Origin: Bifidobacterium angulatum DSM 20098 = JCM 7096
GTDB taxonomy: Bacteria; Actinomycetota; Actinomycetes; Actinomycetales; Bifidobacteriaceae
Assembly: GCF_001025155.1 (NCBI RefSeq)
Contig: NZ_AP012322.1
Coordinates: 1,178,001-1,242,000, forward strand
Length of the DNA stretch: 64,000 bases
Direction of reading: 5' to 3'
This document shows positions 19,976 to 28,442 of the stretch, piece by piece. The translations under genes were made by a program, and so were the position numbers. Within the stretch, counting starts at the first letter, position 1. Every line of letters begins with the position of its first letter. The notes beneath the pieces are model-generated. The model had not been told where the DNA came from and did not search any database. It saw only the letters and a program-made list of their open reading frames with translations.

Positions 19976-20431
19976 ATGACCGATACATACACTATGCAGA
20001 AAACCTATTCGTCCGACGAAGCCCGTCTCGAGGCGATGGAGACCATCGAGGCCCGACTTGCCGGCAATGCGGTGTCCAGCCGTCAGGTCGGAGCGCTCGG
20101 CGAAGCATATGCCGCGGCCTGGCTTGAGGGGTTCGATTGGCTGGTGCTCGCCCGTAACTGGCATTGCCGCTATGGTGAGCTGGATATCATCGCATTGAGC
20201 CCCGAACGCCGCATCATATTCGTCGAGGTGAAGACCAGGCGAGGTGTGAGATTCGGCACGCCGCAGGAGGCCGTCACACCGTCGAAGCAGACGAATCTTC
20301 GACGTGCGGCATTGCAGTGGCTGGAGCGTAACGGCCACTTGTTGAGGCATAACGGCATGCGTTTCGATGTGGTCACGGTAAGCGTGCATGACGGGCAGGT
20401 GGCCGTGCATCGTATTCCGGGAGCGTTCTGA
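19976..20431 (+). CDS. yraN: YraN/UPF0102 family endonuclease-like protein
   Basis: This 151-residue protein has a PD-(D/E)xK-like core: GALGEAYAAAWL, NWHCRYGELDIIAL and IIFVEVKTRRG give the conserved Glu, Asp and ExK. The family is found beside comM and dprA in very many bacteria and is thought to act on DNA, but its reaction is not established. The start at 19976 follows GTGGAG; upstream in-frame codons extend into non-coding sequence. The stop TGA overlaps the ATG of comM by one base, so the two are translationally coupled. Confidence 0.88.
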   Translation: MTDTYTMQKTYSSDEARLEAMETIEARLAGNAVSSRQVGALGEAYAAAWLEGFDWLVLARNWHCRYGELDIIALSPERRIIFVEVKTRRGVRFGTPQEAVTPSKQTNLRRAALQWLERNGHLLRHNGMRFDVVTVSVHDGQVAVHRIPGAF

Positions 20432-21969
20432 TGGCGATCGGCGGCGCACTCTCCGTGGGGCTTATCGGCTTGAAGGCGTTCACTGTCACGATGCAGGCGT
20501 TCATCAGTCCGGGGCTTCCCTATTTCTCCATCATCGGCTTGCCGGATACCTCGCTGTCGGAGGCGCGCGAACGGGTGAAGTCGGCGTGCCAGGCGAGCGG
20601 CTTTACCTGGCCTCAGACCCGTGTGACGGTGAATCTCTCCCCCGCGTCGATGCCCAAACGCGGCTCGTCCTATGATCTGGCGATCGCCGCGGCGGTGCTG
20701 AGCGCGGCGGGAACGATACCCCCTGAAAGCCTGCTGTCCACGGTGGTGGTCGGCGAAGTGAACCTCGACGGCACAGTGCTGCCGGTGAATGGTCTGCTGC
20801 CGATTTTGCTTCATGCCCGCGAGCAGGGCGTGGAACGGGTGATCGTGCCCCAGGCGAACATGGATGAGGCCGAGCTGATCGACGGGCTGGATACGCGAGG
20901 CGTACGCCATGTGGGCGAGCTCATCGAGATGATGGGCGGTGAGGCGAGCTACCGTCTGCCCGATGAGATTCCCACAAGCAGAGGGGGCGAGGATGGCGCC
21001 AGCCAGCTTGTCAGCCCGGTGATCGGCGATATGAGCGAGGTGGTCGGGCAGGAGTATGCGAAATGGGCGATGGAGGTCGCGGCGGCGGGCGGGCATCATC
21101 TGCTCATGACCGGACCACCCGGTTCGGGCAAGACGATGCTCGCCTCGCGTATGCCGGGCATCATGTGCCCATTGTCGGAATCCGAGCAGCTTGAAGTGGC
21201 TACGGTTCGTTCGCTGTGCGGCACGCTGCCGGCCTACGGCATCAGCGATGTGCCGCCGTTCGAGGCGCCGCATCACACATCTTCCACCGCAGCGCTTGTG
21301 GGTGGCGGCACTGGCGTGGCCATGCCCGGTGCGATCACGAAAGCGCATCGTGGCGTGCTGTTCATGGATGAGGCGCCGGAATTCTCCGCACGATCGTTGC
21401 AGACCTTGCGCGAACCGCTGGAATCCGGGTATGTGGCGGTATCCCGCTCCAAGGGGACCGCCTATTATCCGGCGGCGTTCCAGCTGGTGATGGCTGCGAA
21501 CCCCTGCCCGTGCGGCATGTCGTATGGCACCGGCGAACGTTGCACCTGCACGCAACGCGAGCGGCAACGATATTTCGCCAGGCTTTCCGGTCCGATTCTC
21601 GATCGCATCGACATTCAGGTCGAGGTGCCGCCGGTGTCCGGCATGCTGCTCGGCCAGGAGACGTTCAAGCGGCGAACGGGCAGTGCCGAGATCCGCGCGC
21701 GCGTCGTCGCGGCCCGCGATACGGCCCGTGAACGTTTTGCCGATATGGGGTGGATATGTAATGCGCAGGCTTCGGGCACGTGGATGCGTGAGCATTTATC
21801 CCATAAGGCGCTCGAACCGGTCAGCCGCGCATTGGAATCACAGCGGCTGAGTCTGCGCGGCGCCGACCGTGCCATGCGCCTGGCTTGGACACTGGCCGAT
21901 CTCAAAGGGCTGACAAGTCCCGGACACGATGAGATCTCCCAGGGCATTGCATTGCGCACGCATGTGTGA
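20431..21969 (+). CDS. comM: YifB/ComM-type Mg-chelatase-like AAA ATPase
   Basis: The 512-residue protein has an N-terminal Lon-protease-like domain (FISPGLPYFSIIGLPDTSLS), an AAA core with Walker A GPPGSGKTMLA and Walker B FMDEAPEF, a zinc-like CPCGMSYGTGERCTC loop, and a Mg-chelatase C-terminal domain. ComM is a hexameric helicase that extends branch migration during recombination of incoming DNA. It sits between yraN and dprA, the standard DNA-uptake neighbourhood, and probably belongs to one operon with them. No other competence gene is in the window. Confidence 0.92.
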   Translation: MAIGGALSVGLIGLKAFTVTMQAFISPGLPYFSIIGLPDTSLSEARERVKSACQASGFTWPQTRVTVNLSPASMPKRGSSYDLAIAAAVLSAAGTIPPESLLSTVVVGEVNLDGTVLPVNGLLPILLHAREQGVERVIVPQANMDEAELIDGLDTRGVRHVGELIEMMGGEASYRLPDEIPTSRGGEDGASQLVSPVIGDMSEVVGQEYAKWAMEVAAAGGHHLLMTGPPGSGKTMLASRMPGIMCPLSESEQLEVATVRSLCGTLPAYGISDVPPFEAPHHTSSTAALVGGGTGVAMPGAITKAHRGVLFMDEAPEFSARSLQTLREPLESGYVAVSRSKGTAYYPAAFQLVMAANPCPCGMSYGTGERCTCTQRERQRYFARLSGPILDRIDIQVEVPPVSGMLLGQETFKRRTGSAEIRARVVAARDTARERFADMGWICNAQASGTWMREHLSHKALEPVSRALESQRLSLRGADRAMRLAWTLADLKGLTSPGHDEISQGIALRTHV

Positions 21970-22002
21970 TCCGTTACGGGAATCGTTTGGAAAGGATCCA
22001 TA

Positions 22003-23445
22003 TTGAGTATTACGACCACCACAGCCGTTCCGAGGCAGCCGTCCTCATGCTTCCGCCCGTTGGAGGACACGCTGGCTCGCGCGGTGCTGACATTCTGCCT
22101 TGACGGCGCGGATGCGCTGATGTATGCAACGATCAAGGGCGCACAAGGTGCGGTCGAGGCTCTGCAGCTCATAATCGAATCCAAGCCGGGCGCTTCAGGG
22201 TGTGACGCCGCAACACGCAAACTTGAAGGCGTGTTTCTCACCGGGCTCTCCCGCTGGGGGCGAAAGCCCGGCAACCGGGCGCTGCAGGTGTTCCGACGTT
22301 CGTTGGATGGCTGGCATGCGCGGCTGGATTGCCTGCCTTCGCTGGATTGGCACGGGTTGGAGGACTGGTTCACCATGGATGGTTCGCAGTGGATCATCGG
22401 CCCGCAGGACGGCGCCTGGCCTGCACAGCTGGAAGATCTATCGACGCATAAGGATTGGGCCGCTCCCCTATGCCTGTGGGGTGTAGGCAGCATGGCGGCG
22501 TTGACGAGCTGCCCGTCGCCGGTGGCGGTGGTCGGTTCGCGTGGTGTGACCGATTATGGGCGCACGGTGGCGCGTGAAGTGGCGTTGCGTGCCGCGGCGG
22601 ACGGGCATCTGATCGTGTCCGGCGGGGCGATGGGGGCGGATGCCGCGGCGCATTGGGGAGCGCTCGATGCACTGCGGCAGCGCGGGCTTGATGCGGCAGG
22701 CCGGACCGTGGCGGTGTTCGCGGGCGGATTGAACCATATCGGTCCTTCCTCGAATCTGCGTCTGTTCGAAGCCATCCGGGCGAACGGGGGCGCGCTGGTC
22801 AGCGAGATGTGCCCGAATACCATTCCCGAGGCGCGGCGGTTTCTGCTACGCAACCGCATCATCGCCGCATTGGCATCCACGGTGGTGGTGGCCCAGGCGC
22901 GCCTGCGTTCAGGTGCATTGAACACGGCAGGTTGGGGCAACGATCTCAACCGTGTTGTTTTGGCCGTGCCGGGAGACATCACCGTACCGCATAATGCGGG
23001 CTGCAACCGGCTGATAGCGCAATCCGAATCCATCATCCTCACCCGCACGAGCGGCATCGGCGAATTCTGCCACGCACCGCATGAACCGCAGGCCCTGTAC
23101 GAAGTCACCAGCGAAACCACCAGCTTCTCAACCGGTTGCGCACGAACCGGCGGTATCTGCGCGGATTCCGATGCGAGCAAATCCGCGGAGCACGTCATAA
23201 CGCCGTCGCAGCAAGCTCTGATCGCCGCGATCCGCTCATGCAACCGCCAACACATACGTGCCACGCCTGATGCGTTGCTTGCCGCCGTCGGCAAGACGGC
23301 TCCCGAAACCAGCGGGCAGAAGCCGATGGCCGGCATCGGCCAGGTGATGGCGGATATCGGCACCCTGGAGGCAAGGGGTCTGCTTCGCTACGACGGGGCC
23401 GCCACACTGATACGCCACACTGATATGACAGGCGGCGCACATTAG
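22003..23445 (+). CDS. dprA: DNA-processing protein DprA/Smf
   Basis: The 480-residue protein binds incoming single-stranded DNA and loads RecA. The Rossmann-like core is clear: VAVVGSRGVTDYGRTVA, LIVSGGAMGADAAAHWGAL, VAVFAGGLNHIGPSSN, FLLRNRIIAAL and LAVPGDITVPHNAGCNRLI. A winged-helix-like tail follows. Translation appears to start at TTG 22003, because AAAGGATCC lies at the right distance and no ATG is available. The N-terminal 150 residues are poorly conserved, as in other actinobacterial DprA. The stop overlaps the convergent MGMT-like gene by three bases. Confidence 0.9.
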   Translation: MSITTTTAVPRQPSSCFRPLEDTLARAVLTFCLDGADALMYATIKGAQGAVEALQLIIESKPGASGCDAATRKLEGVFLTGLSRWGRKPGNRALQVFRRSLDGWHARLDCLPSLDWHGLEDWFTMDGSQWIIGPQDGAWPAQLEDLSTHKDWAAPLCLWGVGSMAALTSCPSPVAVVGSRGVTDYGRTVAREVALRAAADGHLIVSGGAMGADAAAHWGALDALRQRGLDAAGRTVAVFAGGLNHIGPSSNLRLFEAIRANGGALVSEMCPNTIPEARRFLLRNRIIAALASTVVVAQARLRSGALNTAGWGNDLNRVVLAVPGDITVPHNAGCNRLIAQSESIILTRTSGIGEFCHAPHEPQALYEVTSETTSFSTGCARTGGICADSDASKSAEHVITPSQQALIAAIRSCNRQHIRATPDALLAAVGKTAPETSGQKPMAGIGQVMADIGTLEARGLLRYDGAATLIRHTDMTGGAH

Positions 23446-23789
23446 GCATGCCACTGGCAGCGAGCCAAATCGACCCTCCATCCCCCATCGCCGGCATTGC
23501 CGTTCGACTTCGGCGGTATGAACGCCACACCCTCGGCTTCCAGCAACGCACGCTGCGCGTCAGGCCCACCGAACGCGAACCCCGGCGCCAACGAACCATC
23601 ACGGAACACCACGCGATGGCATGGGATCACACCCTGCTCCGGATTGCCATGCAGCGCATACCCCACCAGCCTCGCGCAGCGCGGCGCCCCGATCAGCGCC
23701 GCGACCTGCCCATACGTGGCGACCATGCCCCGCGGAATCCCACGCACCACCGCATACACACGCTCGTTGAACGACTCGTCTTCAGCCAT
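23442..23789 (-). CDS. MGMT-family DNA alkylation-repair protein (short form)
   Basis: At 115 residues this is only the C-terminal, DNA-binding and active-site domain of the O6-alkylguanine-DNA methyltransferase family. It contains IPRGMVATYGQVAALIGAP (recognition helix region) and the alkyl-acceptor motif IPCHRVV with Cys intact. Proteins of this length with PCHR are either true single-domain transferases or close relatives of alkyltransferase-like proteins, which replace Cys with Trp. The start at 23789 follows ATGGGAG. It converges on dprA with overlapping stop codons, leaving no room for a terminator. Confidence 0.88.
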   Translation of the reverse strand: MAEDESFNERVYAVVRGIPRGMVATYGQVAALIGAPRCARLVGYALHGNPEQGVIPCHRVVFRDGSLAPGFAFGGPDAQRALLEAEGVAFIPPKSNGNAGDGGWRVDLARCQWHA

Positions 23790-23920
23790 ACTCCCATTAT
23801 GCTCACGGCAGTCGGCAACCCAACGTTCCAAGTCACCCGCTAAGACACCTGCACAAGCAGCAAACCATCCTCGTCTCCCACCATGCGAGACAAGTCACCC
23901 CTTGTGTGACAATAACAAGT

Positions 23921-25768
23921 ATGAGTCCGAAGCACTTGGAAGATATGTATGATGCGGTGATCGTCGGCGCCGGAGCGGCCGGCCTGTCCGCGGCACTGGG
24001 ATTGCTCCGATCCGAAACCGTCAAGGAGATGAAGGCCAACGGCCAGGAACCGAAGATCCTCGTGATCTCCAAACTCCAGCCCCTGCGCTCACACACCGGC
24101 TCCGCCGAAGGCGGCATCGCCGCCGCACTGGGCAATGTGGAGCATGATGACTGGCACTGGCATTACTACGACACCGTCAAGGGCGGCGACTGGCTCGTCG
24201 ACCAGGACGCGGCCAAGCTGCTCGCCGAATATGCTCCCGAAACCGTCATCAATCTGGAACGCCAGGGCGTAGCCTTCTCCCGAACCGCGGACGGCCATAT
24301 CGCACAACGTCGCTTCGGCGGCCACACCAGCGAGTTCGGCGGCGAACCCGTTCGCCGCGCCGCCTACGCCGCCGACCGCATCGGCCATCAGATTCTGCAC
24401 ACCCTCTGGCAGCAGTGCGTCGCCAACGGCATTGAATTCGCCGAGGAATGGTACGTCACCGACCTGGTACTCAACGAGGAGCACACCCGGGTCGCCGGCG
24501 TCGTCGCCTTCGACACCCACACCGGCAAAACCCATGCCGTCAGCGCGCACAACGTGCTCTTCGGCACCGGCGGCGCCGGGCGGCTCTTCCACACCACCTC
24601 CAATTCCTGGGATCTCACCGGTGACGGCATGGCGCTGGCGCTGGCGGCCGGCCTGCAGCTCGAGGATTGCGAATTCGTGCAGTTCCATCCCACCGGCCTG
24701 GCTCATACCGGCATTCTGCTGTCCGAGGCGTCCCGCGCCGAAGGCGGTGTGCTGCGCAACGCCGACGGCGAGGCATTCATGGAAAAGTACGCTCCCGGCC
24801 ACGCCGATCTGGCCGCCCGCGATGTGGTGAGTCGTTCCATCATGGCCGAAATCGACGCCGGCCGTGGCATCGCCGATCCAAAGGACCCGGAGGGCCCGAA
24901 GGACTGCGTGTGGCTCGATCTGACCGGCATCGACCCGGAGCACATGGAGCAGACGCTCCCCCAGGTCGTCGAAACCATCCGCAAATACGCCAACATCGAT
25001 CCCACGCGCGACTATGTACCGGTCAAGCCGACCGCCCACTACACCATGGGCGGCATTCCCGTCACCACCAATGGCGAAGTGTACCGTTGGCAGAATGGCG
25101 AGCGCCGTGTCGTCGAAGGTCTGTATGCGGCGGGCGAATGCTCCTGCGTGTCCGTGCATGGCGCGAACCGTCTGGGAGGCAATTCCCTGCTTGACGCCTG
25201 CTTGTTCGGCACCCGTTCCGGCAGGTCCATCGCCGCACGTATTGCGCAGGCTGAGTCGAGTGGCGAGTCCGAGGCCGCCGACGCCGCATTGGAAGAGACC
25301 GTGGAGACTGCACGTGCCGCACGCCAGAGCGAGCTTGACATGCTGCTTGCCGGCAACGCCGATGATGCCGCCGATGACAATCCCTACCAGCTGATGGCCG
25401 AGCTGGGATCGACGATGGAACGTGCCGCTGCGGTGCGCTGCGACGCGCAGTCCCTTGCCACGGCGATCGAAACGATCGACAACGATCTTGCACCGCGCGC
25501 GCAGGCGCTTGCCGCGCACGATAAGGCGGCCACGTTCAATCAGGAGATCACCGCCATCTGGGAGGTGCGCCACCTCATCACGCTCGCCCAAACCGTGATT
25601 GCCGCCTCCGATGCGCGCCATGAATCGCGTGGCTCGCTCAAGCGCACCGATTTCCCGGATCGCGATGACGAGCATTTCCTGGCGCACTCCATGACCGATG
25701 CCGCGCACGAGGTCTCCTGGCAGCCTGTGCACATCGTCGACATGCCTCCGAAGAAGCGCGAATACTGA
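23921..25768 (+). CDS. frdA: Fumarate reductase/succinate dehydrogenase flavoprotein subunit
   Basis: This 615-residue flavoprotein has the dinucleotide fold AVIVGAGAAGLSAALG and the segment LRSHTGSAEGGIAAALG, whose His (about residue 58) is the covalent FAD attachment site of the Frd/Sdh family. RFGGHTSEFGGEPVRRAAYAADR, QFHPTGLAHTGILLSEASR and HGANRLGGNSLLDACLFG give the substrate and active-site Arg motifs. It is distinguished from L-aspartate oxidase by length, the covalent His and the linked iron-sulfur gene. The start is uncertain: ATG 23921 or ATG 23945, both with weak ribosome binding sites. No cytochrome b anchor is encoded nearby, so the enzyme may be soluble or use another partner. 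Confidence 0.88.
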   Translation: MSPKHLEDMYDAVIVGAGAAGLSAALGLLRSETVKEMKANGQEPKILVISKLQPLRSHTGSAEGGIAAALGNVEHDDWHWHYYDTVKGGDWLVDQDAAKLLAEYAPETVINLERQGVAFSRTADGHIAQRRFGGHTSEFGGEPVRRAAYAADRIGHQILHTLWQQCVANGIEFAEEWYVTDLVLNEEHTRVAGVVAFDTHTGKTHAVSAHNVLFGTGGAGRLFHTTSNSWDLTGDGMALALAAGLQLEDCEFVQFHPTGLAHTGILLSEASRAEGGVLRNADGEAFMEKYAPGHADLAARDVVSRSIMAEIDAGRGIADPKDPEGPKDCVWLDLTGIDPEHMEQTLPQVVETIRKYANIDPTRDYVPVKPTAHYTMGGIPVTTNGEVYRWQNGERRVVEGLYAAGECSCVSVHGANRLGGNSLLDACLFGTRSGRSIAARIAQAESSGESEAADAALEETVETARAARQSELDMLLAGNADDAADDNPYQLMAELGSTMERAAAVRCDAQSLATAIETIDNDLAPRAQALAAHDKAATFNQEITAIWEVRHLITLAQTVIAASDARHESRGSLKRTDFPDRDDEHFLAHSMTDAAHEVSWQPVHIVDMPPKKREY

Positions 25769-25868
25769 TGCCCCACATGCCGAACGCAACAATAACTATC
25801 ACGCCCCGAACCGGGCGATGCCTTATGGCACAATATCTTGCTGGATTTTATGAACAGGAGGCACGCGC

Positions 25869-26816
25869 ATGACGAACACCACGGTGACATTGCGAGTGAA
25901 TCGTTTCGCTCCGCGTCCGGAACGGAACCGCGATCGAGGCGGCAGTCCGTTTGCCCGTAAAAGCTCCCCTTTCGGCGCTTCGTCCGAGGCTCCGGCACGC
26001 AGGCGTCCTCGCGGCAAACAGTGGACGCAGGACTATGTGATCGAGGCACGCCCGGAGGACACCGTCCTCGATTGTCTGCTGACCATCAAGCGCACCGTCG
26101 ATCCCACGTTGGCGTTCCGCTATTCCTGTGGGCATGGCATGTGCGGTTCGGATGCGGTGGCCATCAACGGCACGCCCACCCTGCTATGCACCGCCACGGT
26201 GAAGGATTGGGCCAAGCCCGCCGGCACCGCCATCCAGACGGATGACGAGGGATTCCGCCGCACCGATGGAGTGGATACTACTGCCGACGCCGCCGATGCC
26301 GGCGAACCACAATCAGCGAGTACCGCAAGCGACGCCGCCAGTCTTGGTGTCATCGAGCTTGCCGCGCTTCCCGGCTTCCCGGTGCAACGCGATCTTATCG
26401 CCGACATCGATCCGATGCTCGACCAGTTGAAGAAGCTTAAGCCCGCGTTGGAGGCGGATGGCGTGCTGGCCACTACGAAGGATGGCAAGATCGACGTATT
26501 CGAATACCTTCAGAATCCCGAGCAGCTTGCGCAATACGAACGGTTGACCAATTGCATCGCCTGCGGTGTATGCGAGGGCGCCTGCCCGGTGTTCGCCGGT
26601 GGCGATGCATTCATCGGCCCTGCGGCACTGATCTGGTCGAGCCGTTTCATCAATGATTCCCGCGATGTCAAAGCCGCAGAACGTATGGATGCCATCGATA
26701 CGGCGGATGGCGTTGCCGCCTGCCAGTCGGTGCGCGCATGCTCCCGTCAGTGCCCCCGAGGCATCGATGTCGGCGAGGAGATGTGGCAGATCGTGGCCAA
26801 GGTGCGGGAACGCTGA
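25869..26816 (+). CDS. frdB: Fumarate reductase/succinate dehydrogenase iron-sulfur subunit
   Basis: The 315-residue partner of the flavoprotein carries a [2Fe-2S] motif, RYSCGHGMCGSDAVA with a following LLCTATV, then CIACGVCEGACPVF and CQSVRACSRQCPRGIDV for the two other clusters. It is longer than usual (about 240) because of an Arg/Pro-rich N-terminal extension and an inserted Ala/Asp-rich loop (about residues 125-165, between cluster domains). The GGAGG site 7 bases before the ATG is strong. It follows the flavoprotein by 100 bp. The pair probably reduces fumarate as an electron sink; bifidobacteria lack a full citrate cycle. Confidence 0.88.
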   Translation: MTNTTVTLRVNRFAPRPERNRDRGGSPFARKSSPFGASSEAPARRRPRGKQWTQDYVIEARPEDTVLDCLLTIKRTVDPTLAFRYSCGHGMCGSDAVAINGTPTLLCTATVKDWAKPAGTAIQTDDEGFRRTDGVDTTADAADAGEPQSASTASDAASLGVIELAALPGFPVQRDLIADIDPMLDQLKKLKPALEADGVLATTKDGKIDVFEYLQNPEQLAQYERLTNCIACGVCEGACPVFAGGDAFIGPAALIWSSRFINDSRDVKAAERMDAIDTADGVAACQSVRACSRQCPRGIDVGEEMWQIVAKVRER

Positions 26817-26852
26817 TCTACGCAGGAGTCGGAAGAGTCGAAGGAGATGATG

Positions 26853-27524
26853 ATGGATCACACTACGTATGAGAATCTGGCGAAGGCGTGGGATTATGTG
26901 GAGGAGCATGCCGCGGACCGTCAGTCGAATGAGCTGAAAGAGCTGCGTATCACAGCCCAGGAGGCCGGGATGCCGCAAAGCGCCGCCATGCAGGCCGCTT
27001 TGCTTGCGGTGCTGGTTCGTTTGACGAATGCCAGATCGGTTATCGCCGTGGGAACCGGTTCGCTGGTGGAAACGTTGGAATTGGTGCGCGGTCTGGATGG
27101 TGAAGGCCAGCTGACCGCTGTCGATTCCTCTGCCGAGGGCATTGCGTTGATCCGCAAGTCGTTTGACCGCATTCAGGATGAGACCGATACCACGTTGCGT
27201 GCGGTGAATGCCACTGCGGGCACATTCCTGCCTCGTCTGAACGCCAATGTGTACGATCTGATCGTTGTGGCCGGCGATGCCAGCAACTATGCGTCAAGCT
27301 TCGAGCAGGCATCCCGCCTGCTTCGTCCTCGTGGCGCAATCGTATTCACGGATATGCTTGCTTTGGAACATGATGATGCCAACGGCGGCGTGGTCAATCC
27401 CGCCGACCGTTCCCCCAAGGCCACAGCCATGCGGGAACTGCTGGAGACCGTGGAATCGGACGAGGGCTTCGACACGGCTCTGACATCCACCGGCACCGGT
27501 CTGTTGGTGGCCGTCAAACGTTGA
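26853..27524 (+). CDS. SAM-dependent O-methyltransferase
   Basis: This 223-residue class I methyltransferase of the caffeoyl-CoA/catechol O-methyltransferase type has the SAM-binding region SVIAVGTGSLVETLELVRGL, acidic ribose contact TAVDSSAEG, and LLRPRGAIVFTDML. Three ATG codons stand in tandem at 26847, 26850 and 26853; AAGGAG ends directly before the first, so only the third has normal spacing and I chose it. It is 36 bp from the iron-sulfur gene and probably cotranscribed. Actinobacterial homologues are common next to housekeeping operons, but the substrate is unknown. Confidence 0.82.
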   Translation: MDHTTYENLAKAWDYVEEHAADRQSNELKELRITAQEAGMPQSAAMQAALLAVLVRLTNARSVIAVGTGSLVETLELVRGLDGEGQLTAVDSSAEGIALIRKSFDRIQDETDTTLRAVNATAGTFLPRLNANVYDLIVVAGDASNYASSFEQASRLLRPRGAIVFTDMLALEHDDANGGVVNPADRSPKATAMRELLETVESDEGFDTALTSTGTGLLVAVKR

Positions 27525-27582
27525 CAGGCCGCTTTCGCCCCGTTCCGGCATATCGATAATGAGTGGGATACGGGTGAAAACC

Positions 27583-27630
27583 TATGGGTTGGCCCCGTGC
27601 GAATGGCCATTCGCACGGGGCCAACCCATA
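27583..27630. terminator. Perfect 48-bp palindrome between convergent genes
   Basis: The 24 bases at 27583-27606 are the exact reverse complement of 27607-27630, with no spacer; a GGCC tetraloop would form at the centre. It sits between the methyltransferase and the LOG gene, whose transcripts converge, so a bidirectional terminator is the simplest reading, though no T run flanks it. Confidence 0.6.
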
Positions 27631-27692
27631 ATCGTCACGTCGATTCGACCATCACACGACGATGTCCCTGCGGCAAAAGACCACGGCACACA

Positions 27693-28442
27693 TCATTTGC
27701 TGATGGCTCTGGTCGCCACACCAACCGCTTCCTCCGGATCGTCGGTGATGGTGACCAGCTGGGGGTCCACGCCGGAGATCATGCCGTTTTCTTTCACCGG
27801 CCCGTTCAACCAGTCGAAAAGCCCCTGCCAGTACGCACTGCCGAACAGCACCACCGGTTTCTTATCGACTTTATGGGTCTGCACCAGCGTCAGGATCTCG
27901 AAGGTCTCGTCAAGTGTGCCGAAGCCTCCGGGGCACACGATGATGCCTGACGAGTATTTGACGAACATGGTCTTGCGTACGAAGAAGTATCGGAAGGTCA
28001 TGCCCAGGTTCACATAATCGTTGATTCCCTGCTCATGCGGCAGTTCGATGCCCAGCCCTACGGATGTGCCGCCCGTCAACGCGGCGCCACGATTGCCGGC
28101 TTCCATGATGCCCGGCCCGCCGCCGGTGATCACCGCGATCCCGCGTCTGGCGATCAACTCGCCCATCTGTTCGGCATCACGGTAGAACGGGGAATCCTCT
28201 GCCACTCTGGCGGAACCGAAAATACTTACGGCCGGCCCCAAGTCGGCGAGCGCGTCGAATCCGTCCACGAATTCGGATTGGATGCGCAGCACTCGCCACG
28301 GATCCATGTGAAGCCAGTCGGATGACTGTTCCGCTTTCAGCAATCTCGCGGTGGAACTGTCTTTGGGGATGAGTTTGCCTCGCAGAATCTCCGAGCCTCG
28401 GCGATATGTGCGGTCAAATGGCTTGTTAGGCATGCAGGTCAC
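27693..28442 (-). CDS. LOG-family protein (TIGR00730 Rossmann fold)
   Basis: The 249-residue protein has the two LOG signatures, TGGGPGIMEAGNRGA and PGGFGTLDETFE. Characterised members cleave nucleoside 5'-monophosphates to release the base, as in cytokinin riboside 5'-monophosphate phosphoribohydrolase. The bacterial role is not settled and may be nucleotide salvage or clean-up. GTG 28442 overlaps the nhaA stop as GTGA, a classical coupling arrangement; ATG 28433 is an alternative with a better-spaced AAAGG. The gene is the second member of an nhaA operon, an association I cannot explain functionally. Confidence 0.85.
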   Translation of the reverse strand: MTCMPNKPFDRTYRRGSEILRGKLIPKDSSTARLLKAEQSSDWLHMDPWRVLRIQSEFVDGFDALADLGPAVSIFGSARVAEDSPFYRDAEQMGELIARRGIAVITGGGPGIMEAGNRGAALTGGTSVGLGIELPHEQGINDYVNLGMTFRYFFVRKTMFVKYSSGIIVCPGGFGTLDETFEILTLVQTHKVDKKPVVLFGSAYWQGLFDWLNGPVKENGMISGVDPQLVTITDDPEEAVGVATRAISK

